NCBI GenBank assembly: GCA_902564695.1
Contig: CACFCB010000012.1
Location: 1-39,373, forward strand
From: an uncultured Prochlorococcus sp.
GTDB taxonomy: Bacteria; Cyanobacteriota; Cyanobacteriia; PCC-6307; Cyanobiaceae
Length of the DNA: 39,373 nt
Direction of reading: 5' to 3'
Shown: piece after piece, positions 24,646 through 33,908 of the stretch
How the letters are laid out: each line of letters begins with the position of its first letter
Position numbering within the stretch: the stretch's first letter is position 1
Notes under the pieces: model-generated
What the model was told of the DNA's origin: nothing
Databases searched by the model: none
Seen by the model: the letters and a program-made list of their open reading frames with translations, nothing else
Program-made: the position numbers and the translations under genes

Positions 24646-24672
24646 TAAAAAGGGTGCTAGTAAATAGCACCC
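24646..24672 (-). terminator. Rho-independent terminator after the AGE-STAS gene
   Basis: On the minus strand GGGTGCT, loop ATTTACT, AGCACCC, followed at once by TTTTTAT. A 7-bp G/C-rich stem and a T-run 12 bp after the stop codon at 24684 make this a textbook terminator. It lies only 7 bp before the ATG of the TPR gene. Confidence 0.9.
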
Positions 24673-24683
24673 GCTTATATTTA

Positions 24684-26843
24684 TTAAATTAAAGAAAACT
24701 CCTCAGTTAACTCAGCATCATCTAAAGTTTGTCTGACTTCTTTATTTGGATTCCTTATACTCAACTTAAAATCTGCACCTGATCTCTGCTTTGTGAATAA
24801 TAGATAATTCCAACCTATATCATCAACAGAATTTAAGTTTCTCATATCTAGATCTAATCCCTTTAGACCTGAAATTTTTTCTACCTCTTTTTTTAAATTA
24901 CTTACTGTTGTCTTATTCAGTTCTCCAACTAAATTAAATTTCGCAATTCCATCTTTAAAATCCATAAGATCAACATCAAAAGCTAATCCAGTAGGTGAGA
25001 TTCTACATCTAACTTTTAATTCTTTATCTGAAGTAGGTAAGAAAATGTGCATCTTTTCTTTATCAAACTTAGTAAATTCTTTTCCATCTATCCAAACTTC
25101 TGATAATTCAACACTACCTTTTGGTAATAGATCAGGAGCAACTCTTAAAATGTTATCTTTCCAAGCATGAGGTTCTGGACTGAAATAGAAGTCCATTGAT
25201 TGTTTATTTATTAACAAATTAGTGTAAATTGCAGATAAATAACATAATTCGAAGGAATGATAACCGGCCATTGAGTGACTACCTTTACCTCTTTCTGTTC
25301 CTAATGAATAAGGTTGTCCATTAGCTAAAACATTGAAATAAATTCCACCTTCCTCATAGTCTAAGAACCATCCATTGTAAAAAGCAGCCCCTTCTCTAGC
25401 AAATTGAAGGTACTCAGGCTTGTCATCATAAACCCCTGCCATTATGTAGTAAGCCAATATTCCTTGCTCTTGTTGCCACCAAGCTTTCCGATCATGCCAC
25501 ACAAGTCTATTTGTCTCTTCTCCTTCTTTTCTTGTCCTTTCCATCATGTCGTACCATCCACCTCTTTGATTATCACAACCTGAACTTGGAATAGCATCAG
25601 CTATTTGATGGGCAAATTTTTTGTAGCTTTCTTTGGGATTTAAGCTATGCATTCTTGTTAGGTTCCACGCAACTTTTAAGTTATGACCAACAACACAACG
25701 CGCCTGATGAATTCCCCACTTTAAGTCATGTGTCCAATCTTCGAAAAATTTCTCATTCATAAACGGGCTGTATCCATAATCTGGAAAATGTTCACAAATA
25801 GTGTCAAAAGTATCTTCTAAAAATGTCTCATAGTTCTTGTCTTCAGTAGCTAAATATAAGTTAATTAAGTAAGCAGGTGCATGATCTCCCACCGAGTTCC
25901 AGTTTTTCTTTGCTTTATTAATACCCAATGATTCAGCATGTGCATCAAAAGTTACCGGGTCAATATGCGAGTAGTAACCTCCATAAGGACCATGATCCTT
26001 GTAATAACGATTTAAGAATGAAATAGTATCATCAATATCAACTTTTATATTTTCTGTTCCAGTAATTCTAAAGGTTTGAGTAGCACCTGCTAAGGCATAA
26101 ATCTGTTCATAGCATGGGATAGCATTTCCACCTTCGTCTCCTCCTGCCGTTGAACCCATATATTTTCTAACACTTCCGTCTGACTGAATATCAATTTGAC
26201 TGTACCAATAACTTATACCTTCTGTTTTATTTTGATGCCTAAAATGTTTCTGCATATATTCAGTTCCATTCTTTGCTGCCTCTAGGGCTCTTTCATCACC
26301 TGTGATCATATATGCAGATGCAAATCCATATATAAGTCGTGAAATCGTATCAAGATTTTGTACACCATCTTGCTTTTCTCCTTCGGAACTTAAATCAGTT
26401 CTAAATTTTTTAAAATCTATTTTTTCACCTTCATTAACACCAAATTGTGCTTCCAAATAGAAGTTTAAAAGTTGTTGAATTTGTTTTATCCACCAATTTT
26501 GATCTTCAAATCTTAATTCATCTTTATTTCTACCAAAAAGTAATATATGTTTTGCTTCAAATTTTAAACCATCAGTTTCAGGATAAAATAAACCATAGGT
26601 ATGAATAAATCTTCCTTCTGAAAGGATATCTTTTATGCTTGGTGCAACTTGAAATGGCTCTCCTAAGTTTCTTACAAGTTCTGCATAACATGCCGACGTT
26701 ACTTTAACCGTATAAATACGTTTGTCTGAAGTCTCTAATTCAATTTCTCCTTGGCAATCAAATACTTCTGGGTAGCTAACTTTACGAATGTAACCAGCTA
26801 TTAAATCAGAAAATGAGAAATTTAGTTTGTTCTTAAGGGTCAT
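24684..26843 (-). CDS. AGE-family (alpha/alpha)6 barrel fused to a C-terminal STAS domain (719 aa)
   Basis: Three parts. Residues 1-110 are a beta-rich domain I do not recognise. Residues about 160-560 are an N-acylglucosamine 2-epimerase / cellobiose 2-epimerase type barrel with family blocks RLIYGFASAYMITGD, GGYYSHIDP, ARCVVGHNLKVAWNLTR (catalytic His in GHN), WWQQEQGILAYY and KGSHSMAGYHSFE (second His). Residues 636-719 look like a STAS domain (LDLDMRNLNSVDDIGWNYLL...NPNKEVRQTLDDAELTEEF). In STAS the regulatory Ser after VD is phosphorylated; here that position is D675, a natural phosphomimic. Epimerases normally have about 400 residues without STAS. 100 bp after glgX on the same strand, suggesting a role in glucan sugar turnover. 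Confidence 0.78.
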   Translation of the reverse strand: MTLKNKLNFSFSDLIAGYIRKVSYPEVFDCQGEIELETSDKRIYTVKVTSACYAELVRNLGEPFQVAPSIKDILSEGRFIHTYGLFYPETDGLKFEAKHILLFGRNKDELRFEDQNWWIKQIQQLLNFYLEAQFGVNEGEKIDFKKFRTDLSSEGEKQDGVQNLDTISRLIYGFASAYMITGDERALEAAKNGTEYMQKHFRHQNKTEGISYWYSQIDIQSDGSVRKYMGSTAGGDEGGNAIPCYEQIYALAGATQTFRITGTENIKVDIDDTISFLNRYYKDHGPYGGYYSHIDPVTFDAHAESLGINKAKKNWNSVGDHAPAYLINLYLATEDKNYETFLEDTFDTICEHFPDYGYSPFMNEKFFEDWTHDLKWGIHQARCVVGHNLKVAWNLTRMHSLNPKESYKKFAHQIADAIPSSGCDNQRGGWYDMMERTRKEGEETNRLVWHDRKAWWQQEQGILAYYIMAGVYDDKPEYLQFAREGAAFYNGWFLDYEEGGIYFNVLANGQPYSLGTERGKGSHSMAGYHSFELCYLSAIYTNLLINKQSMDFYFSPEPHAWKDNILRVAPDLLPKGSVELSEVWIDGKEFTKFDKEKMHIFLPTSDKELKVRCRISPTGLAFDVDLMDFKDGIAKFNLVGELNKTTVSNLKKEVEKISGLKGLDLDMRNLNSVDDIGWNYLLFTKQRSGADFKLSIRNPNKEVRQTLDDAELTEEFSLI

Positions 26844-26943
26844 TTTAAAAGAAGTAATTGGAGTTAAATAAGGAAAAGTTTAGTTATTAAATAAATAGGT
26901 TTTTATCAAACCTTAGAAAATTTTTTATTTTATTTAGGCATGA

Positions 26944-29109
26944 CTACTTCTCTCTGCGTGTAACTAGGATAACAATGCTTCTATCATTGACTATATAATT
27001 ATTATCTTTTATAAATACTTGATCTTTTTCTTCAACTATATCTTCTGGGGAAGATAATGATGTATCAATGGAGCGATACCAACTTAGAGAATCATATTGA
27101 GGTATCTCGAAAGATACTGGTTCCCAATGCATATTAAACATACAATGAATATTATCTATTTCGTCACCATCACCTCTTACATCTCCGAGAGTTACTGACA
27201 AACATTTTGCGTCAGGATCATTCCATCCTGGATTGTTTACTTTTGTTCCATGCCAGGAAATTTCAGGAATACCAAATTTGTTTTTTTGATCTGTAAAATA
27301 TTTACCTTTGAAATGATTTAAATATTTTTTACGCTTTTCAATTACTAATGACCAAAATCTTATCATCTCTTGACTTTCTTTCTCATTAATTTTTTCCCAG
27401 TTAAACCAATTCAAGTCATTATCTTGACAATAGGTATTATTATTACCTTTTTGTGATCTCATAAACTCATCTCCTGCAACTATCATAGGAACGCCCATTG
27501 AAAGCATTAATATTGATGCAAAGTTTTTAACTTGGCGTTTTCTTAAATCATTTACCCACTTGTCATCTGTCTCGCCTTCAATTCCACAATTCCAACTTAA
27601 ATTATCATTAATTCCATCGTTATTATTTTCACCATTAGACCAATTATTTTTCTGATTGTAGGCACATAAATCGTACAAGGTAAAACCATCATGTGCGGTT
27701 ATAAAGTTTACGCTATTAATTGGTTCATGATGACTCCATTGATATAAATCAGCACTACCAGTTAGTCTTGAAGCTAACTCGCCAATTATGCCAGGATCAC
27801 CTTTTATGTACTTCCTAATTGAATCTCTATATTTGCCATTCCATTCAGCCCATCTTGCACCAGGGAAATAACCAATTTGATAAAGTCCTGCAGCATCCCA
27901 AGCCTCAGCAATAACTTTACTTTCTGAGAGAACATCATCAAGTTCAATAGCCCAAATAACAGGGGGATGTTCCAAGGGCTCTCCATTCTCTCCTCTGCTT
28001 AATACTGAACCTTCATCAAAGCGGAATCCATCAACATGCATTTCCTCAACCCAAAATCTTAAGCAATCAAGAATAAATTTCTCCCCAACAGGATGATTAC
28101 AATTAAAAGTATTTCCACAACCTGTATAGTCATAATAAAATTCTTTTGATCCATTTTCTCCTGTTAAATAATAATAAGTTGAATTATCAAATCCTTTAAA
28201 TGAGAAAGTTGGACCTTGATGATTGCCTTCATCTGTGTGATTAAAAACAACATCTAAAATAACTTCAATTCCTGCTTTATGGAGAGCCTTAACCATATCT
28301 CTAAATTCAGAAATATGATCACCAGATTCTGTTGATGAACAATAACCTTGATGCGGAGCAAAATATCCAACTGTACTATAACCCCAATAATTAACTAAAT
28401 TATTACCATCATTAACTCCATATACGTCTTTGTTGTCAAAACTAAAACATGGCAATAATTCCACTGCTGTAATACCTAATTTCTTTAAGTAAGGAATTTT
28501 TTCTATAAGCCCTAAATATGTGCCAGGATTTTTTACTTTACTAGTTTTACTTTTAGTGAAACCAGCAACATGCATTTCATAAATCACTGTCTCGGACATT
28601 GGAATATTTAAAGGCTTGTCACCTTCCCAGTCATAATTATTTGTATCAATAACTACGCTTCTCATGCTGGTGTGTAAATTATCTCCTGGTCGGCATGCAG
28701 AGCCTCTATCCCAAAGGGTCAAAGTATTTCCTTTTGAATAGGGATCAATAAGAACTTTATCTTTATCAAATCTATGGCCGTTCCAGTTGTCATCTGGACC
28801 ATCAACCCTATAGGCATATCCCATTCCTGGTTTGATACCTTCAATGTATATATGCCACATGTAAAAGGTATGATTTTCTTTGTTATCAAGTGTTATTACT
28901 TCAAAAGGTTCAAGATCATCAGGATTGGTAAAAATTAAGATTTCAATTGAAGTAGCATGTTCACTATATACAGAAAAGTTAGCTCCTTTTTTATCTAAAG
29001 TAACTCCAAATGGATGGCCAGAACCTTTAAAAATATTAAACTTATAATCTTTAAAATTTAGCGCTTTACCGCATAGATCTTTTTTTAAATTATCTTGAGA
29101 GGTAGGCAT
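26944..29109 (-). CDS. glgX: Glycogen debranching enzyme GlgX, isoamylase family (721 aa)
   Basis: GH13 alpha-1,6-glucosidase that trims branches of glycogen limit dextrin. An N-terminal CBM48-like domain (GSGHPFGVTLDKKGANFSVY) precedes the barrel. Catalytic residues (numbered from the chosen start) are D365 in VDGFRFDEG, E402 in VIAEAWD and the HD pair at 473-474 in FITAHDGFT, all intact. ILDVVFNHT is the conserved region I. The frame opens upstream at TTG 29160, but ATG 29109 gives a normal N-terminus and is preferred. The AGE-STAS gene follows after 100 bp; a four-module glucan-binding-like protein is divergently encoded. Works in cytoplasmic glycogen degradation at night. Confidence 0.93.
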   Translation of the reverse strand: MPTSQDNLKKDLCGKALNFKDYKFNIFKGSGHPFGVTLDKKGANFSVYSEHATSIEILIFTNPDDLEPFEVITLDNKENHTFYMWHIYIEGIKPGMGYAYRVDGPDDNWNGHRFDKDKVLIDPYSKGNTLTLWDRGSACRPGDNLHTSMRSVVIDTNNYDWEGDKPLNIPMSETVIYEMHVAGFTKSKTSKVKNPGTYLGLIEKIPYLKKLGITAVELLPCFSFDNKDVYGVNDGNNLVNYWGYSTVGYFAPHQGYCSSTESGDHISEFRDMVKALHKAGIEVILDVVFNHTDEGNHQGPTFSFKGFDNSTYYYLTGENGSKEFYYDYTGCGNTFNCNHPVGEKFILDCLRFWVEEMHVDGFRFDEGSVLSRGENGEPLEHPPVIWAIELDDVLSESKVIAEAWDAAGLYQIGYFPGARWAEWNGKYRDSIRKYIKGDPGIIGELASRLTGSADLYQWSHHEPINSVNFITAHDGFTLYDLCAYNQKNNWSNGENNNDGINDNLSWNCGIEGETDDKWVNDLRKRQVKNFASILMLSMGVPMIVAGDEFMRSQKGNNNTYCQDNDLNWFNWEKINEKESQEMIRFWSLVIEKRKKYLNHFKGKYFTDQKNKFGIPEISWHGTKVNNPGWNDPDAKCLSVTLGDVRGDGDEIDNIHCMFNMHWEPVSFEIPQYDSLSWYRSIDTSLSSPEDIVEEKDQVFIKDNNYIVNDRSIVILVTRREK

Positions 29110-29417
29110 TTCTATATAAAGATAGGAGTTTGCGAATACTTCATAGGCCGGAAAATTCAAGATTTTCTTAAGAATTGACTCTTGTTCTTGAAGTATTTCG
29201 ACAACCTACATTAGTTTTATTGATGTGTCATTAAAAATTAAAAATCAATGTAGCATTAATACATTTTTAAATTATTATTAGTATGTATTGTAACTTTCTT
29301 TACATTGACTGAATATAGCTTTATCAACATATTTATGAATTTTTTTAAACATCAGCTTTCTTTGTTATCATTAAAATAATTTTTATTATCTAGGTCTTTA
29401 TTTTTATTATTAAATCT
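29110..29417. other. Divergent intergenic region glgX / beta-module protein (308 bp)
   Basis: AT-rich, no ORF, should contain the promoters of both divergent genes. No distinct operator or hairpin was recognised. Confidence 0.4.
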
Positions 29418-31046
29418 ATGTTATTTGAAATACCAAAGCATTCTTATAAACATATTAATGCAGAAAAAATTGAAAGTTTAACCTTGATTGGAAACCTAAA
29501 TGTTACTAGATGGGCATGGAACCCATTTAATAATGATTTAGATATGACAAGTTTGCCAAATGGAAAATGGGAGCACAAAATTAGAGTTGATGGTTCTAAT
29601 GATATTAAAACAGCAATATCTTTTAGAATTGTTATTAATCATAATCCTAGTAGACAATTAAAAGTTAAAGGATTCAAAAATAATAAATGGGAATTGAAAG
29701 AAGAATTAATTGAGGAGTCTTTGCAAAATATTAATTTCTACTCTTTAGCTAATCAGGAGTTGAAAATTATTTTCGATGAAAATAATAATACTCTAGAAAT
29801 AAATAGTAGTAGTCAAGAAAATAATAGTATTAAAGTAAAAGATCGATTTCACTCTTACCAAATAAATGGATTTGTTTGGGATGATATGAATATGTTTGAG
29901 AAATTTAACCCTTTAGTAAAAAATAAATCATTTACTAAAATAAATGATGAATTATGGTCAATTGATTTACCTCTAAAGGAGAATGGAGGAATTGACTTTA
30001 GATCAGATGGAGTATACCAGTTTTTGATCTCAGCAGACTTTCATGAGGATTTCGGATTCTCCGCAATTAATGATGGTAAAGGGACTTTAATTAATGGCAC
30101 TGGTTTTTCAAGTAGTCATGGAACCTCTAATCATTCTGGATGTACAGTAAAAATAAAAAAAAGTGGAAACTATAGAATTAATCTGCACAAGCCAGATTCC
30201 TTAAAACCATCTTTTTCAATCGAATCAATTGATAATATTTCAGGTGAATTTCAACCAGAAATATTAAATTCTAGAAATACATTTCAACTACTTGGATCTG
30301 TATTTGAGGAGGATTCTTTTAATCCTCTTCTGGAAAATCGAACATTAAAGGAAACGCAGGAAGGAGTTTTTGAAATTGAATTAGAAGTTAATGCCGGAGA
30401 TCATTCTATTAATTTTGCAATTAATAAAGAGCTTTTCCTTGATACTATGGGTTTAGGTTGTTGGTTTGAAGAAGATATGGATTATCCAAGTACAAAATTA
30501 TCTGGAAAAGCATGGCATGGAAAGCCTCATGAATTTAATATTGGCTTTAATTTAAATAAAACATCTAAATTAATATTTAAATATTATAGAGATAATGATA
30601 ATTTCTCTATAGAGGTGATAGGAAATCAATCTATTTTAACCCCGGTTGACTCAATTAAATCATTATCAATTGTTGGTGATTTTTCTCATCCAATGGATTC
30701 ATGGAATCCTATATCTTCTGCAAATTTAATGAATAGGATCTCTCACGATAGGTTTGAGAAATTAATTAATTTAGAAGCTGGCAAAAAATATACTTATAAA
30801 TATGTTGCTAATAAATCAAATTGGACAATGGTTTATGCAGATTATGAGCTAGATTGCAAAGGAACAGATTTTCTAGGAGATAATAATAATGCTGGTCGCC
30901 CTACTCAGAAAAGTTTAATCAAAAATGGGCAGTTGACATCACATGGTAATCCCCCTCCTTTGGAAGTAATACCTCTAGTTTCAGGCCCATACTTGTTTTA
31001 TGCGGATATAACCACTGGATCTTATTCGGTTAGTCTTATAAAATAA
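29418..31046 (+). CDS. Protein of four tandem beta-sandwich modules, probable glucan binding (542 aa)
   Basis: No catalytic domain, no signal peptide. Four repeated units start near residues 18 (IESLTLIGNL), 144 (HSYQINGFVW), 287 (NTFQLLGSVF) and 412 (IKSLSIVGDF). Each has a [W/F]NP motif 10-17 residues later (WAWNP, KFNP, SFNP, SWNP), a central charged strand (EHKIRVDG, LWSIDLPLKE, VFEIELEVNAGDH, RFEKLINLEAGKKY) and ends with a strand such as KIIFDENNNTLEI or LFYADITTGSYSVSL. The opening LIG..N-W-NP pattern resembles the SusE/CBM48-like fold that binds starch or glycogen. Unit 4 carries GRPTQKSL and LTSHGNPPPLE after it. It is encoded divergently from glgX, supporting a cytosolic glycogen-binding or scaffold role (inference). 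Confidence 0.7.
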   Translation: MLFEIPKHSYKHINAEKIESLTLIGNLNVTRWAWNPFNNDLDMTSLPNGKWEHKIRVDGSNDIKTAISFRIVINHNPSRQLKVKGFKNNKWELKEELIEESLQNINFYSLANQELKIIFDENNNTLEINSSSQENNSIKVKDRFHSYQINGFVWDDMNMFEKFNPLVKNKSFTKINDELWSIDLPLKENGGIDFRSDGVYQFLISADFHEDFGFSAINDGKGTLINGTGFSSSHGTSNHSGCTVKIKKSGNYRINLHKPDSLKPSFSIESIDNISGEFQPEILNSRNTFQLLGSVFEEDSFNPLLENRTLKETQEGVFEIELEVNAGDHSINFAINKELFLDTMGLGCWFEEDMDYPSTKLSGKAWHGKPHEFNIGFNLNKTSKLIFKYYRDNDNFSIEVIGNQSILTPVDSIKSLSIVGDFSHPMDSWNPISSANLMNRISHDRFEKLINLEAGKKYTYKYVANKSNWTMVYADYELDCKGTDFLGDNNNAGRPTQKSLIKNGQLTSHGNPPPLEVIPLVSGPYLFYADITTGSYSVSLIK

Positions 31047-31080
31047 ATAATTTTAATTTTATAAAGTATTTATCATCTTC

Positions 31081-31944
31081 ATGCTAAGTTTTTCCTTGTT
31101 TAATTCTTTAATCAGTAATTTCTCAGTATACATTTTACCAACAATTAGTATAGTTAATTCATCTGCCGGATCAGTAAGTGATGCTTTTCTGTGGGGAATA
31201 ATTACTTCAGCTTCTTTACCTTTGTCTGCATGGTTAGGAATGCAGTTTCTTCCAGGTAAAAAGATTATCTCAAAACTTCTTGCTTTTGCTGGCGGTGTTT
31301 TGATTGGATTGATCAGTTATGAATTATTAGAATCTTCATATCAAATTGGTGGTATTTCTCCTACATTTATAGGGTTAACAATAGGCTTACTAATTTATGT
31401 TATAAGCAATAGATGGATTGAGAACAAAGGAATTAAAGAAAGGAGATCTTGTGAACATGGAGGATGTAAAGATAATAAATGTGATCAATCAATATCAATT
31501 ACAAGTCAAGCTTTAGTACTTGGAGCGTTAATTGATGGTATTCCCGAAAGTGCAAGTATTGGAATAAGTCTATTAGATAATAAAATGCTTAGCGCATCAG
31601 TATTTCTTGGGGTTATCATAGCCAATTTCCCAGAGGGTCTTGCAAGTGGAGCAGGTTTAAGGAGATCGGGCATAAGTAGGTCTCGTATTTTATTAATTTG
31701 GTCTGGAGTTGCTTTTATATGCACAATTACTTCAGTCCTTTCATTCTTATTGCTAGCCGACTTATCCCCATATTTTCAAGCAATTATATTTTCAATAGCA
31801 GGTGGTGGTATATTAGCAATGACTTTACAAACGGTTATACCTGAGGCATACAAAGATGCTCATGATTTAGTAAGTATATTTGGATCATTTGGTTTTGCTG
31901 TAGCATTTTTCCTTTCTCACGGTTCTCCTTTTATTCATAATTAA
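31081..31944 (+). CDS. ZIP-family metal transporter (287 aa)
   Basis: Inner-membrane ZIP/ZupT-like transporter with about eight helices. TM4 carries LGALIDGIPESASIGIS and TM5 IIANFPEGLASGAG, the two conserved x-x-P-E-G/S metal-site motifs, but D152 stands where the usual first TM4 His is, and N182 replaces the TM5 His. The loop between TM3 and TM4 has a metal-binding cluster, C124, H126, C129 and C134 (RRSCEHGGCKDNKCD). Zn2+ or Mn2+/Fe2+ are plausible. Only 34 bp follow the beta-module gene, so read-through is possible but a functional link is not obvious. Confidence 0.85.
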   Translation: MLSFSLFNSLISNFSVYILPTISIVNSSAGSVSDAFLWGIITSASLPLSAWLGMQFLPGKKIISKLLAFAGGVLIGLISYELLESSYQIGGISPTFIGLTIGLLIYVISNRWIENKGIKERRSCEHGGCKDNKCDQSISITSQALVLGALIDGIPESASIGISLLDNKMLSASVFLGVIIANFPEGLASGAGLRRSGISRSRILLIWSGVAFICTITSVLSFLLLADLSPYFQAIIFSIAGGGILAMTLQTVIPEAYKDAHDLVSIFGSFGFAVAFFLSHGSPFIHN

Positions 31945-32021
31945 TATACAGTATTATCAATTATTAGATATAATTATATTTGAATTTAGTTTAAATATAT
32001 ATTGATCAAATTAGAAAAGGT

Positions 32022-32273
32022 TTATTTTATTAATTCAGGATCAATTAAATGACCACCCGCACAAAAATGCACTGCTTTTGCTTTACTTAAATCATCATCG
32101 TTATTTTCAAATTTCTTTGAAATTTCTTGGATACACTCATCTACTATGTAAAGTTCGTTTATTACTAAAGAACTTTCTATTGCACTAAGCAAAACAAAAA
32201 TTAGGACTTTAATAGCAATTAATACTTTTAAAGTGTCTTCTATTTTTTCAGGTAATTTTAAAGTTTTCAGCAT
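32022..32273 (-). CDS. Small membrane protein with C-terminal HFCAGG motif (83 aa)
   Basis: One hydrophobic segment (LKVLIAIKVLIFVLLSAIES, about residues 14-33) followed by an acidic helix and the tail VHFCAGGHLIDPELIK. Small Prochlorococcus proteins with similar His-Phe-Cys-x-Gly-Gly ends come to mind, but I cannot name a function. ATG 32273 is used; the frame opens further upstream only at TTG 32327. Confidence 0.6.
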   Translation of the reverse strand: MLKTLKLPEKIEDTLKVLIAIKVLIFVLLSAIESSLVINELYIVDECIQEISKKFENNDDDLSKAKAVHFCAGGHLIDPELIK

Positions 32274-32419
32274 AGATAAATAATGTATTATTTCATTTAT
32301 TATAACTAAATTAATTAGTTTAATCAACAGATGATGTTTCTTTACAGATTAAATTAAAAACTATATTTAATATTGAGGATATTTAAAATAAAAATTATTT
32401 AAATAGTCTTTAAAAACAA

Positions 32420-32797
32420 TCAATTAATGAAATCCTTTGCTCTCCAATTGCTTGAACCTGGTACATTTCTTTCAAGGACTTTGAATTCACTTTTGTTGAT
32501 AGCATTTTTATAACTCTCTAGGTTGTCCCACTCCTCTTCTAGTTTATATAAATTTCCATCTATTAAATTAAGTTCAGCTCTTACAAAACCTGTTTGAGTA
32601 TTGAAAAATTGGTGAATTTTATTCATTGATTTTTCAAGTTGTAACTTTTCAGATTTGTCAACTGATATTTCCATATCTAAAACAAGTGCATGTACTGGTT
32701 TAACAATGTAAGAAAAAATGGAAAATATTATTAATATGCTAATTAGATTTTTATAGAAAAATTTTATTAGAGTATTTATTTTTTTTTGACTATACAT
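32420..32797 (-). CDS. Secreted or membrane-anchored ABM-like small protein (125 aa)
   Basis: An N-terminal hydrophobic segment (residues 15-32) with VHA-LV cleavage site suggests export. The remainder resembles the antibiotic-biosynthesis-monooxygenase/dimeric alpha-beta-barrel fold: MNKIHQFFNTQTGFVRAEL then LYKLEEEWDNLESYKNAINKSEF, the typical pattern of W-x-s-x-e-a-y-x-a-h. ATG 32797 is preferred over a TTG upstream because it places the signal at the N-terminus. Role unknown; might bind haem or small ligands like other ABM-fold proteins. Confidence 0.65.
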   Translation of the reverse strand: MYSQKKINTLIKFFYKNLISILIIFSIFSYIVKPVHALVLDMEISVDKSEKLQLEKSMNKIHQFFNTQTGFVRAELNLIDGNLYKLEEEWDNLESYKNAINKSEFKVLERNVPGSSNWRAKDFIN

Positions 32798-32988
32798 AAA
32801 AATAGCTTTATACCTTTTAAATTTAATTATTAAATTATCTCCTAACAACCATACTTGCTTAAAGAGTTAGATCATGAAATAATTTTTAACAATAAAACAT
32901 TTGTGTTTATTTTTTTCAACTAGAAACATTAATTAACTTTGTATTACCAAAAAAAATAATTTGTTTAATATAAGCAAAATACTTAAAT

Positions 32989-33852
32989 ATGAAAACCTCT
33001 AAGTTCCTCTTTTTAGCTACGGCTCTATCAAGCTCTCTTTTCCTAGCTAGTTGCTCGTCATCAAAGAATGACAATTCATTATCGACATCTTATGGTTCGA
33101 AAATGACTCTAGGAAACGGCTTTGTTAGATCCTATGGTGTTGTAAAAGGTAAAAATAAAGTAAAAGAAATAGGAGTAATTATTTCTGAGGACTCTTTATT
33201 AGGCTTGCCAAAAGATTGTGGTAAGGATGCCCCCTCCAAAGGTTCTAGATGGATTATTTGTCAGGCGCAAGATAAAAATGATACAGGAAAGATGAATGAC
33301 ACAATGGTTTTAACACTTGATCTTCCACGAAATGTTTCCAAATTAGCTGGGATAAAAAAATTGGACTTTAGTTGGCTTCCTTATGGTCATGCTCCAAAAG
33401 GTGTTTGGGATAAACCTCAGTTTGATATCCACTTTCCTTTCGTAAAACCACTTGGCGGTTCAAATAGTGATTTATTCTATTCTCCTAAAACTTCTCAAGA
33501 TCAATTACCTGATGGTTTTATAGTTCTTCCAGGAAGTGGATTTCAATGGGATACAGCAGCCTTACAAGGTCATTCACATGCAGCAGATCCAAGTTCATCT
33601 CCAGAATTTGCAGGTGGTAAATTTGAAGGAAATTTTTTATATTTAACTTATGAAGGAAAGGCTATTGGATATGAGGCTTATGTAAGCAAATCTTTACTTG
33701 ATAGTAAAGGAAACTATACTAAAATTCTTGGAACTCCAGAGAATTCATTTGGTACAGATATCGCACCTAGTAAGTTAACCATTAATTTCATTGAAAAAAC
33801 AGGAAACTATAAAGTGACATTATCAGATTATAAGCCAGTTACTAAGAAGTAA
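32989..33852 (+). CDS. Lipoprotein with TTHB210-like (DUF5602) domain (287 aa)
   Basis: Signal peptide MKTSKFLFLATALSSSLF ends in the lipobox LASC with Cys22 as the acylated residue, so it is anchored in a membrane facing the periplasm. The domain features FSWLPYGHAPKGVWDKPQFD then IHFPF, plus GHSHAADPSSSPEF, a His-rich pattern seen in the TTHB210/DUF5602 proteins; several His could bind a metal. Ends with ...VTLSDYKPVTKK. Function unknown. A long perfect terminator hairpin follows. Confidence 0.75.
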   Translation: MKTSKFLFLATALSSSLFLASCSSSKNDNSLSTSYGSKMTLGNGFVRSYGVVKGKNKVKEIGVIISEDSLLGLPKDCGKDAPSKGSRWIICQAQDKNDTGKMNDTMVLTLDLPRNVSKLAGIKKLDFSWLPYGHAPKGVWDKPQFDIHFPFVKPLGGSNSDLFYSPKTSQDQLPDGFIVLPGSGFQWDTAALQGHSHAADPSSSPEFAGGKFEGNFLYLTYEGKAIGYEAYVSKSLLDSKGNYTKILGTPENSFGTDIAPSKLTINFIEKTGNYKVTLSDYKPVTKK

Positions 33853-33865
33853 TAATAAACGTTCC

Positions 33866-33897
33866 AATATAACCGATAATACTTTATCGGTTATATT
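33866..33897. terminator. Perfect 14-bp hairpin between convergent genes
   Basis: AATATAACCGATAA and TTATCGGTTATATT flank a TACT loop. It sits 14 bp after the lipoprotein gene and 12 bp before the end of the NTF2-fold gene, so it can serve both strands as terminator. Confidence 0.85.
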
Positions 33898-33908
33898 GAT
33901 GTCTTTAT

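Noticed and set aside
27804-27986. Alternate-frame 60-codon reading inside glgX
   Set aside because: Overlaps the catalytic region of glgX in another frame; no independent support.
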